A stretch of 35,500 nt of DNA from an uncultured bacterium (lineage in GTDB: Bacteria; Verrucomicrobiota; Kiritimatiellia; RFP12; UBA1067): assembly GCA_903935195.1 (NCBI GenBank), contig CAIZQW010000142.1, positions 1-35,500 of the forward strand, given 5' to 3'. Below, piece after piece: positions 8,079-16,435 of the stretch (position 1 is its first letter; each line of letters opens with the position of its first letter). The translations under genes were made by a program, and so were the position numbers. A model generated the notes under the pieces. It worked only from the letters and a program-made list of their open reading frames with translations. It made no database searches and was not told the origin of the DNA.

Positions 8079-8618
8079 ATGACGACACTACCACACGAAA
8101 TTTGCAAACAGATTGCGCAGGCCCGGCGGGAAAAGGGGTTGACCCAGAGCGTCTTAGCCCTTGAGGTCGGGTGCAAACAATCCGCCATCAGCATGCTGGA
8201 GGCTGGGCAGCCCTCGAAGCTTTCTAAAGAGAACATCGAGAAGATCGCCTCTGCGCTCGGACTAACCCTTCAGACGACACAGGCAAAACTGGTCACCTCC
8301 CTCGGAGAGAAAAAAGGATTTTGTCCTAATGCCCATTGCCCCTCAAACACACCGTACATAATACAAGGCGAACTTATTTTCCAGCCCCGGCTTCAAGTCG
8401 AAAAGCATTGCGCCTACTGTGCGGAGCTTTTAGAGACCTGTTGTCCAAACTGCGCAACAGCCATTCACGCTGAGGGATCCTATTGTACCGCTTGCGGCAC
8501 AATCCGCATCACAAATACCCTGCCCGCCGATCTACCGATTGCAGCCTGGGTTGTCGAACGTCGGCGCGAACTCATGGAGTTAAGGAAGTTGACAAACTTT
8601 TCATCGCCGGAAGGCTAG
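8079..8618 (+). CDS. XRE-family HTH regulator with C-terminal zinc-ribbon-like cysteine pairs
   Basis: HTH EICKQIAQARREKGLTQSVLALEVGCKQSAISMLEAG, then repeated CxxC motifs (HCAYCAELLETCCPNCATAIHAEGSYCTACGT). Start chosen at M28 of the 7998 ORF (MTTLPHEIC). Confidence 0.82.
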   Translation: MTTLPHEICKQIAQARREKGLTQSVLALEVGCKQSAISMLEAGQPSKLSKENIEKIASALGLTLQTTQAKLVTSLGEKKGFCPNAHCPSNTPYIIQGELIFQPRLQVEKHCAYCAELLETCCPNCATAIHAEGSYCTACGTIRITNTLPADLPIAAWVVERRRELMELRKLTNFSSPEG

Positions 8619-10932
8619 GATGGCGGATGAGCGTTGAACTCCATACCTTCAACGAAAGCTTGGAGGAGAACTCGATCGCGATACACGTGCCACCTTCGAT
8701 TGGCTGCAGTGAACAAGAATAGAGCATTTTCTTTTTTAAGGCCGCTGGTGCGAGATCAAGCCGCCACCCCTCCCCTGCCTTGCACAGCGTATGGGCGAGA
8801 TGGAGGTCCTTCAACCACTTACTCCCTGATTCCGCTGCCACGCGGGGTGTGAGCGACGTATGGAGCAAGCAGGATGCCTTCGAGAAGATCCCTGGTTGAA
8901 AACCATCCGCGACTTCTCCACCCACCAGCGGAGCGGCATCCGCAAGTGCACGTTGCAGTGCTTTCCGATCCCATGCGCGAAAGGCAACGACTGTTTGTCC
9001 ACACGGGATCTGGAAACGGTCTTCATTCTCTCCAAAGCTAAAGATCACCTCTTCAATCGAGAGCAGATTCTCCATCAATTCGGGATGGCGACTGAGGAGT
9101 TCACGCATCAATTCGGCATTGAGCGTGGCTGGCGGCAAACCGGCAGAGCTTTCGGGAAGCGTGACAACCCGATAAAGAAGCGGCAGACGGCGTTTGGATG
9201 ACTCGACGGCCGCGACATCCTGAATGTCGGACTCTGAAATGCGTTGCGAACGTGAATGACGGACAATTCGACGCATCTCCTCCGGGGTCGAACAGGCACC
9301 GCAGGCAGCGCATTCGCTGCCAAGACAATACCCCTTGTCGCGATAAACACAGGCCTCTTCCCACCGTTTTCTCAAAAATTCAGAGGTGACTGGGCGCTGC
9401 ACAAAGGGAAAGGGTTGTGAAGGCTCCATCTGCACCGCAAGGACTGTCTGAAGCTTGGTGGCCTCCACTGGCAACCAGGGACCATGATACGAAAGTCCTT
9501 CACTTGCCAATTTGACGACTGCGGGGGCATCCTCATGTCCGCAAGCAGCCAGCAGTTGCGTTCCGAGATAATCCGGCCAGTCAAAGGCAAAACGAAATTC
9601 GAGTTTCGCCCGACGACAAGCCGCCGAGACTCCGTCTACGCAGAAACGCCACTCCTGCTCATCCAGCAACAAGCTATCAAACATCAAGGGCGTATTCGGC
9701 ATGCGCACGAGCCGTCCGAAGCTCAGCACCACCCGTGTACCACACTTAGGCGCGCGAAGTTTCTCCTGCAAACGCGAGCAGAAGGAGGAGAAGGCAGCCA
9801 GGTCTTCAGCCGCTTCATGTCCGGTGAGAATATAGAAGAGTTTGATCTCCCGGACACGATTGCTTAAGAGTGTCTGAAGCGCTAACTCAATATCCTCGTC
9901 GCTCAGCGACTTGCAGAGAAAAGCCCGCATGCGCGCACTGATGCCTTCGATCCCCAACGTAAACGATTGTTTCCCAGCGGCGCGCTCAAGCGCGATAATC
10001 TCCGGACATGCCGCAATGCCATCCGCCCGCTGACTCTTGAAGGAAACCCGATCAAACAGCTGCGAACAGTTTTTGACCAGCGGAACAAAATCCGCATACA
10101 TGTTTAGATTGAAGGCATCCAGCTCAACGGTCCGCGCACCATATTCGCGCTTCAAAAAGTGGGCGCGCTGAAGCACTTCCTTCAACGGTGTCTCCCGGTA
10201 AGGCTTGCGTTCATAGCCTTCAAAACAGAACGAACAGAAAGCTGGGCACCCCCTGCTCACCGTGAGACGGACGGTGCCAGTCAAAGTAGCAGTCGGCAGC
10301 CGGCTTCGCTGGGAAGCTACGCCGCGCCAGGGTGGCAGTTGGCAGTTCGTGGCATCAGACGGCGTAGGCGAGCGGACCACCGCCTGTTTGAGGGGTTGGG
10401 CAGGCAAACAACCGGTCACCCAGAAGCCATCAAGCCCCTCTGTCGCACGCAGCAAACGCGAGCGTTTCTCCAAGCCGGCTTGCGTCCTCGTGTCCTTGCG
10501 TCCTTCCGTCATCCGCTGTACAAACCTCGGCAGCACCTCTTCGGCCTCGCCAAAAAAGAGCGCATCCGGCACCGCCCTACCATCCGGACAGACAAGGCAC
10601 TGGGCGGCAAAGGCATTTGAACCGCCGAGGATTACAGGAGGGAACGATTCAGGCCGTTCAGACGCCCAAGGGGAAAGGCCGTTCATCGCGAGTAGCCACG
10701 GCAAGTTGACGGCCTCTTGGACAAAGGAGTTCGAGACGAGAATCAAGTCGAAGGCGTTCCAACCCAACCCGCTCTGTGCACCGACTACGAGAGGCGTACG
10801 ACGTGGCGGGAGAAAGGCAAAGTCAATCAATGCATCAGGACAAGCCAAGCGACAGAGTTCAGCTAACACGGTATGTGTCGCTGAAGCTTCTGTATCACGA
10901 CTGTTCGACAACCTTAAAATCAAGATCTTCAT
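8572..10932 (-). CDS. B12-binding-domain-type radical SAM protein with extra C-terminal Cys cluster
   Basis: Radical SAM motif CPAFCSFC (CX3CX2C). N-terminal Rossmann/B12-like region MKILILRLSNSRDTEASATHTVLAEL. Extra CLGSECAACGAC cluster. Start placed at 10932 rather than the ORF's 11199, which overlaps the sulfatase. Confidence 0.8.
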   Translation of the reverse strand: MKILILRLSNSRDTEASATHTVLAELCRLACPDALIDFAFLPPRRTPLVVGAQSGLGWNAFDLILVSNSFVQEAVNLPWLLAMNGLSPWASERPESFPPVILGGSNAFAAQCLVCPDGRAVPDALFFGEAEEVLPRFVQRMTEGRKDTRTQAGLEKRSRLLRATEGLDGFWVTGCLPAQPLKQAVVRSPTPSDATNCQLPPWRGVASQRSRLPTATLTGTVRLTVSRGCPAFCSFCFEGYERKPYRETPLKEVLQRAHFLKREYGARTVELDAFNLNMYADFVPLVKNCSQLFDRVSFKSQRADGIAACPEIIALERAAGKQSFTLGIEGISARMRAFLCKSLSDEDIELALQTLLSNRVREIKLFYILTGHEAAEDLAAFSSFCSRLQEKLRAPKCGTRVVLSFGRLVRMPNTPLMFDSLLLDEQEWRFCVDGVSAACRRAKLEFRFAFDWPDYLGTQLLAACGHEDAPAVVKLASEGLSYHGPWLPVEATKLQTVLAVQMEPSQPFPFVQRPVTSEFLRKRWEEACVYRDKGYCLGSECAACGACSTPEEMRRIVRHSRSQRISESDIQDVAAVESSKRRLPLLYRVVTLPESSAGLPPATLNAELMRELLSRHPELMENLLSIEEVIFSFGENEDRFQIPCGQTVVAFRAWDRKALQRALADAAPLVGGEVADGFQPGIFSKASCLLHTSLTPRVAAESGSKWLKDLHLAHTLCKAGEGWRLDLAPAALKKKMLYSCSLQPIEGGTCIAIEFSSKLSLKVWSSTLIRHPSLPAMKSLSTSLTP
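10275..10375. repeat. Repeat-like GC-rich insert within the radical SAM CDS
   Basis: Plus strand GCAGTCGGCAG ... GGCAGTTGGCAGTT tandem-like units surround GCTTCgctggGAAGC and the inverted octamers CTACGCCG (10317-10324) / CGGCGTAG (10360-10367). Encodes a low-complexity linker just before the radical SAM core. Confidence 0.45.
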
Positions 10933-10945
10933 AGAAGGGCCCGCT

Positions 10946-12481
10946 CTACTTAAAAGCAGGATTATATTTGCCTGATTCCTTGAAACCAGACAGCTCCTTT
11001 CGCATGGTGTTATAGCGTGGATAACTGTCAAAAATCTCACTGCCCAGCACCCGAGGATCACCCTGTTGGCGGAGCAACTCCCGCAAGCGGGTCCGCAACT
11101 CCGCGACCGTCTTGGCATGCGCGGGCTGGCCAGCCAGGTTGACCACGCATCCGGGATCTTTTCCCACATCAAAGAGCTCATCGCCCGCCCGTAACCCAAA
11201 GGCCATCTGGAAATACGGAGCGATCAGCTCCTCCTTCTGATGCTCAAGAAGGTAATCCTTCGTCCAGCCGCCGTCATCCGTGTCACGGAAACTCGGAGGA
11301 TTCCCGACCGGCCATCGATCAGGCTTCATGTTCCAGATATACAAATACTGATCCGTGCGGATTGCCCGGCTAGGATAGCCGACATTGTCCGGCCGGGCAT
11401 GCGTATGCCTCTCCCGTCCGAAGAGCACACAGTCGTTGATTCCCTTCGCCTCCGAGCCGTTCAGACCGGGGAGCACACTGCGTCCTGTCATCTCCGTCGG
11501 GATCTTCACACCGGCGGCATCCAGAATTGTCGGGGCGATATCCACGCAACTCAAAAGGTTCTTCACCTGTTGTCCCGCGCGGACCGCTGGCGGATAACGA
11601 ATCGCGAGGGGCAGACGCACGCCGTGCTCATAGAGATTGGCTTTTGCATGAGGAAATGGCATCCCATTATCCGACAGGACGATGATCACCGTGTTGTCCA
11701 GCTCACCGTGCGCCTCGAGGAGCTTCATCATCTTCGCCAGATGGGAATCGAACCATTCAATTTCCAACAGATAATCCAGTAGATCAGTGCGCACCGTCTC
11801 GTTGTCCGGCAAAAACGGAGGCACACGGACATCTGCCAGTGCCTTACCGGACTTCAAGCCTGATCCTTTTTCGTAATCCCGATGGGGTTCATATCCGCCA
11901 TACCAGAAGCAAAACGGCTGATCCGTTTTTTTCTGTTTGAGAAAGTCCTCGAAATTTCCAGCATAGTCCGTTTTTGAGATACCCGTAGCCGGCACGGTGT
12001 CCAGCTTCCTCTCATTGAACGCGTTGCCGGCAGGATTGCGTGTGCGTCCGCTAATCTTCCAGTTTCCGGGGCTCCAGGCCTTGCCGGTATACCCAACCGT
12101 ATACCCCCGTTGCTCCAGGAGGTCCGGATAGACGGCTAACTCAGACGGAAAGCTACTGGAGTGGGTTCCCGCCTCACGATTCTGCCAGATATGACGGCCC
12201 GTCAACAGCGAAGCGCGGTTCGGACTGCACTGCGGAGCTGCTGCAAAAAAACGTGTAAAGAGCGCACCCTCCGAGGCCACGCGGTCAAAAGCGGGGGTTT
12301 TCACAGTCTTACATCCATACGCCCCATAATGCTCCCACGATTGATCATCGCTGATTGCCACCAGTATGTTGGGTTGCTTCCGGTTGACATCCCTCTCGGC
12401 AGCAGTCAGCTGGCTGACCAGCAGAAGCGAACCGATGCCTGCCAGAATAGTGATTTTTTTTCGATTCGTACTGTTTTTCAT
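10946..12481 (-). CDS. Sulfatase (type I arylsulfatase family), secreted
   Basis: Signal peptide; PNILVAISDDQSWEHYGAYG; sulfatase signature CSPNRASLLTGR (C-x-P-x-R, Cys type); VIIVLSDNGMPFPHAKANLYEHGVRLPLAIRYP. Confidence 0.95.
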   Translation of the reverse strand: MKNSTNRKKITILAGIGSLLLVSQLTAAERDVNRKQPNILVAISDDQSWEHYGAYGCKTVKTPAFDRVASEGALFTRFFAAAPQCSPNRASLLTGRHIWQNREAGTHSSSFPSELAVYPDLLEQRGYTVGYTGKAWSPGNWKISGRTRNPAGNAFNERKLDTVPATGISKTDYAGNFEDFLKQKKTDQPFCFWYGGYEPHRDYEKGSGLKSGKALADVRVPPFLPDNETVRTDLLDYLLEIEWFDSHLAKMMKLLEAHGELDNTVIIVLSDNGMPFPHAKANLYEHGVRLPLAIRYPPAVRAGQQVKNLLSCVDIAPTILDAAGVKIPTEMTGRSVLPGLNGSEAKGINDCVLFGRERHTHARPDNVGYPSRAIRTDQYLYIWNMKPDRWPVGNPPSFRDTDDGGWTKDYLLEHQKEELIAPYFQMAFGLRAGDELFDVGKDPGCVVNLAGQPAHAKTVAELRTRLRELLRQQGDPRVLGSEIFDSYPRYNTMRKELSGFKESGKYNPAFK

Positions 12482-12702
12482 GTTTATTTATAATCCCCAA
12501 ATAATTAACGTCTTGGTCAATTTATCATGTGCGCCAAACCTGCGCAAGAGAGAATCTTTACGATTGATTCCTGATCATCAAAATGATAAGCTGAAAAGGT
12601 TAATTTTTAATTAGTTTTTTCATTAAAAGACAAAGGTTAGGGGACTTCCAAAATTAACAACGGATTATCACCAAAGAATATTCATACAAGAGGGGGATCA
12701 TT

Positions 12703-15700
12703 ATGGTCGGTTTTAAAATGATAACAGGTATAAGAGTTTCGATTATTTGTTGTTTAGCGTTGCTAGGGAATGACGCTTTTGCGGCAGAAAAGAAAGCCCC
12801 TGCTCAGGAACCAAAGACCGCGGGAGCAACGGATACTAAAGTTGCACAACCCGCGAAAGATCAAGCTCCTAAAAAGGGGAAAGCAGCTGTACCCCAAGGA
12901 CCGGAGTCCCTTGAAGCACTTGTCAAAGCTTCACCACCCGAAGCGCTTGTCCGTTCCATTAAACATATTCTCAAGACCAAGCCCCGCGATTACAAGAATG
13001 GCCAGGAGTTTCTAAAGCAGGCGGAGTCTATTGCCACAAAGATGACGCTCCTGTTGCCTGGCTTGGACAAAGGTGATGCCGAGGCCATGAAAATCTACCT
13101 GGATTTTGAGGCACTCAAATACAAGGCACTGGTTGTTGACAACCCCTACATTACCTTTGACGAGACACTCGTCGTCATGGCCGACCGCCTTCGGACGAAG
13201 AACAACTGGCTGGGCACCCATGTCATGGGACCCAAGGGGCACGTGAACAAGATTGCAAAGTTTAATATCAAGACAAAACAAATCACCGACATCTACGAGC
13301 CCAAAGACGGTTCTTTCGTCGGCGAACCTGATCTTTATTTTGATGGATCCAAACTCCTCTTCACCTCCAGCGACTCGAACAAGGCCTTCCAGGTGATGGA
13401 AGTTGACATCAATGGAACCAATTTGCGCCAAGTCTCAAAGATGACAGGCGATTATCTCCACTGCTACGGCGGTATCTATCTACCGAATGACAAGATCATC
13501 TTCAGTTCGACTGCTCCGCTCGTCGGCGTGCCTTGTATCGGGGGCGGCCAGACCGTACCCAATCTCTATCTGATGGGGCCCAACGGTGAAAATCCACGCC
13601 AGCTGACCTTCGAACAGGACGCGGATTGGTATCCAACCGTTTTGGCAGATGGCAAAGTAATGTACTTGCGCTGGGAGTACACGGATATCATGCACTACTA
13701 TACACGTATCATGATGACCATGAATCCTGACGGCTCCAACCAACGCTCCATCTATGGTTCACAAAGCCTTTGGCCCAACGCCATGTTCAATGCGCGCCCG
13801 ATTCCGGGACAGTCTGGTCAATTCGTGGCGATCGTCTCCGGACATCATGGTGTTGCAGGAACTGGTAAAATGACGATCTTCGATACCAACAAGGGATATG
13901 CCCATGCCGATGGCGTGGTACAACACATTCCAGGTTATGGCAAAAAGGTAACCCATGTGACGGTTGACCAATTGTACCCCAAAGTAAAGAAGGACCTTCT
14001 TGTGCAGTTCCCCAATCTCCAACAGGATGTGGATGCCCTCATCGCCAAAAGCATGCCTCCAGATTCACAGAAAGGGAAAGACTATCACGAACTCAATAAC
14101 GACTTCTTCAACAAGTGCTATGCACAGTTACGTTCCATCTACCCGGAGATGGCACTGGACTTGGACAGCTTAGCCAATGGCGTCTACCCGCAATCCATCC
14201 AACCCTATCCCATCAACGCCAATTATCACCTGGTTGTCTCCCGAGTCACCCCCAACAGTCCCTATCGCCTCTATCTCGTAGACACGTTTGACAATTTCGT
14301 ACCCGTACAACCGGAAGACATGGGACAGTACAAGGTAATGACAGAACCGTATGTCTTGCAGAAACGTGAGCGCCCGCCGGTCATCCCTGAGCGCGTCAAC
14401 CTCCAAGACAAAGAAGCGGTCTGTTATATCCAGAATATCTATCGCGGACCTGGACTGAAGAATGTCCCTGTCGGCGAAGTGGACTCGCTTCGTGTCTTCA
14501 CCTACGTGTATGGCTACTTCCGGATAGGCAACCACCATCATCTCGGCGTGGAGAGCGGCTGGGACTGCAAGCGTGTGCTCGGTCATGTAAAAGTCGAAAA
14601 AGACGGTTCTGCCATGTTTAAGATTCCAGCCAATACAACGATTTCCATCCAACCCCTCGACAAGCAAGGACGCGCAATCCAACTCTTCCGAAGCTGGCTT
14701 GTCGCCATGCCTGGCGAAGAGCTCTCCTGCGTGGGTTGCCACGAACCCCCGAACGAGCCGCCTGTCACGAGCAAAACCATGGCGTCATTAAAAGAGCCGC
14801 AAAGACTCACCCCTTACCGTACGCCAGTGGAAGGTTTCTCGTTCATCAATGAGATCCAGCCGATCCTGGATGCTTACTGTATCCGTTGCCATGATGGAAC
14901 TGATCCCAAGAAGCCTAACTTCAAGGATACCCAGCTTGCATCGAACAGCCCCTCTGACAACTTCAGCAACGCCTATCACGCCCTCCATCGCTACTTCCGC
15001 CGTCCGGGACCGGAAAGCAACGGCATCATGGGCATCCCCTACGAATTCCATTCCTCGACATCCGAAGGCATTCAAATGCTTGAAAAAGGCCATTATGGCG
15101 TCAAGCTCAATGCGGATTCCCTACGTCGCCTCAACATGTGGATTGACCTGAATGTCCCGTATTATGGGAGCTGGTCTTCGGTCTATGCAAGCACAGGAGA
15201 TAAAGGCTCTTGGGCTTCGACCATTGCGTCCAAGGCTGCAGACTCTCGCGAGAAGTATGCGGGCGCCAGTGAAGATGAAAATCGCGAATATGTCTCGCCG
15301 ACCCCGCATCCTGTCAAGGCTACAGAGGAGAAGAGCGAAGAACGCCTACCCCCTGTCAGCGTCTCCGCAGACAACTGGCCCTTCTCCGAGGCTGTCGCGC
15401 AAGAGATGCAAAAGAAGCTCGGCACGGAAAAGAAGACGATTGAGGTCGCTGAAGGTGTGAGCATCACGCTTATCCGCATCCCCGCAGGTGAGTTCATCAT
15501 GGGCAGTGATACTGAAACAGCGATTGAACAGCCTCGTCACACGATCAAGATCACCAAGCCCTTCTGGATGTCGGAAAGCGAAATCAACAACGCCGCCTTC
15601 TTCGCCTTCAAGCCTGATCACAACGCGAGCGTCTATGACCAGCAATGGAAAGACCATGTTCGCCTGGGCTACTATGCGAACTACGTCGAGCAGCCTGCGG

Positions 15701-16263
15701 TCCGCATGACCTGGCAAGATGCTCAGGCCTTCTGTGCATGGTTAGGCAAGAAGAGCAACATGAAGGTCTCCCTCCCCTCGGAAGCTCAATGGGAATGGGC
15801 CTGCCGTGCAGGTAGCGACAAGGATATGGCCTTTGGTGACAAAAACTCCGATTTCAGCCCTTATGCAAACCTTGCTGATAAATCCATTGAAAGGTTCGCT
15901 GTCACCGGAGTCAATCCGACCTTTAATCCTAAGAATGTCGGCAATCGTACTCTGGATTTCATCCCGCGCATCTCCGCCTTCAATGACGGACAGTTCCTTG
16001 TGACCGGCACCAAGCAGTATAAGCCAAACGCCTGGGGACTCTATGACATGCATGGTAACGTCGCGGAATGGACGCGCAGTGATTATGCTCGCTACCCCTA
16101 TAAAGCAGGGAAGAGCGACACCCTCTCGCCCCAGGAGAGAAAGACGGTCCGCGGCGGATCCTTCTTTGATCGCCCCTATCGTGCAACAGCCAGCTATCGT
16201 CTAGGCTATGCACCGTGGCAGGGTGTCTTCAATGTAGGGTTCCGTGTCGTTATCGAGGAGTAG
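12703..16263 (+). CDS. HzsA-like (hydrazine synthase alpha-like) diheme cytochrome fused to a C-terminal SUMF1/FGE-like domain
   Basis: 1186 aa. Signal peptide; PD40-like beta-propeller (EPDLYFDGSKLLFTSSDSN, FEQDADWYPTVLADGKVMYLRWEYTD); two CXXCH motifs (CVGCH, CIRCH); C-terminal IRIPAGEFIMGSDTE ... AQWEWACRAGS ... WGLYDMHGNVAEWTRSDY ... VRGGSFFDRPYRATASYRLGYAP ... GFRVV. Confidence 0.85.
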   Translation: MVGFKMITGIRVSIICCLALLGNDAFAAEKKAPAQEPKTAGATDTKVAQPAKDQAPKKGKAAVPQGPESLEALVKASPPEALVRSIKHILKTKPRDYKNGQEFLKQAESIATKMTLLLPGLDKGDAEAMKIYLDFEALKYKALVVDNPYITFDETLVVMADRLRTKNNWLGTHVMGPKGHVNKIAKFNIKTKQITDIYEPKDGSFVGEPDLYFDGSKLLFTSSDSNKAFQVMEVDINGTNLRQVSKMTGDYLHCYGGIYLPNDKIIFSSTAPLVGVPCIGGGQTVPNLYLMGPNGENPRQLTFEQDADWYPTVLADGKVMYLRWEYTDIMHYYTRIMMTMNPDGSNQRSIYGSQSLWPNAMFNARPIPGQSGQFVAIVSGHHGVAGTGKMTIFDTNKGYAHADGVVQHIPGYGKKVTHVTVDQLYPKVKKDLLVQFPNLQQDVDALIAKSMPPDSQKGKDYHELNNDFFNKCYAQLRSIYPEMALDLDSLANGVYPQSIQPYPINANYHLVVSRVTPNSPYRLYLVDTFDNFVPVQPEDMGQYKVMTEPYVLQKRERPPVIPERVNLQDKEAVCYIQNIYRGPGLKNVPVGEVDSLRVFTYVYGYFRIGNHHHLGVESGWDCKRVLGHVKVEKDGSAMFKIPANTTISIQPLDKQGRAIQLFRSWLVAMPGEELSCVGCHEPPNEPPVTSKTMASLKEPQRLTPYRTPVEGFSFINEIQPILDAYCIRCHDGTDPKKPNFKDTQLASNSPSDNFSNAYHALHRYFRRPGPESNGIMGIPYEFHSSTSEGIQMLEKGHYGVKLNADSLRRLNMWIDLNVPYYGSWSSVYASTGDKGSWASTIASKAADSREKYAGASEDENREYVSPTPHPVKATEEKSEERLPPVSVSADNWPFSEAVAQEMQKKLGTEKKTIEVAEGVSITLIRIPAGEFIMGSDTETAIEQPRHTIKITKPFWMSESEINNAAFFAFKPDHNASVYDQQWKDHVRLGYYANYVEQPAVRMTWQDAQAFCAWLGKKSNMKVSLPSEAQWEWACRAGSDKDMAFGDKNSDFSPYANLADKSIERFAVTGVNPTFNPKNVGNRTLDFIPRISAFNDGQFLVTGTKQYKPNAWGLYDMHGNVAEWTRSDYARYPYKAGKSDTLSPQERKTVRGGSFFDRPYRATASYRLGYAPWQGVFNVGFRVVIEE

Positions 16264-16280
16264 TAACCTCTCTGGAAAAA

Positions 16281-16435
16281 TGGAATAGAGGAATGATGGA
16301 ATGATGGGGATGCAGAATACTGTCTCCGGAAATCACAACACCCTCTCCATCTGGGCTTCAAATACGATGCTCAGATGGTTCTGCAAGAAGCTGATGTCTA
16401 TTATTCCACTATTCCACTACTCCATTATTCCGATC
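16281..16435. repeat. Inverted-arm cassette B: TGGAATNN-type arms around a core of about 84 bp, overlapping the start of the downstream CDS
   Basis: Left units TGGAATAG AGGAATGA TGGAATGA TGGGGATG. Reverse complement of right arm CGGAATAA TGGAGTAG TGGAATAG TGGAATAA. Core contains the inverted CCATCTG/CAGATGG and GCAGAA/TTCTGC. Confidence 0.75.

Noticed and set aside
10262-10975. 237-aa plus-strand ORF antisense to the radical SAM gene
   Set aside because: Low-complexity, domain-free translation; the opposite frame carries the CX3CX2C radical SAM core.
10933-11199. N-terminal 89-aa extension of the radical SAM ORF
   Set aside because: Overlaps the sulfatase CDS; MKILILRLSNSR at 10932 is a better start for the domain and gives a 13-nt intergenic gap.
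15488-16213. Separate SUMF1/FGE gene
   Set aside because: The domain is in the same uninterrupted 1186-codon frame as the cytochrome region, so it is called a fusion rather than a separate gene.
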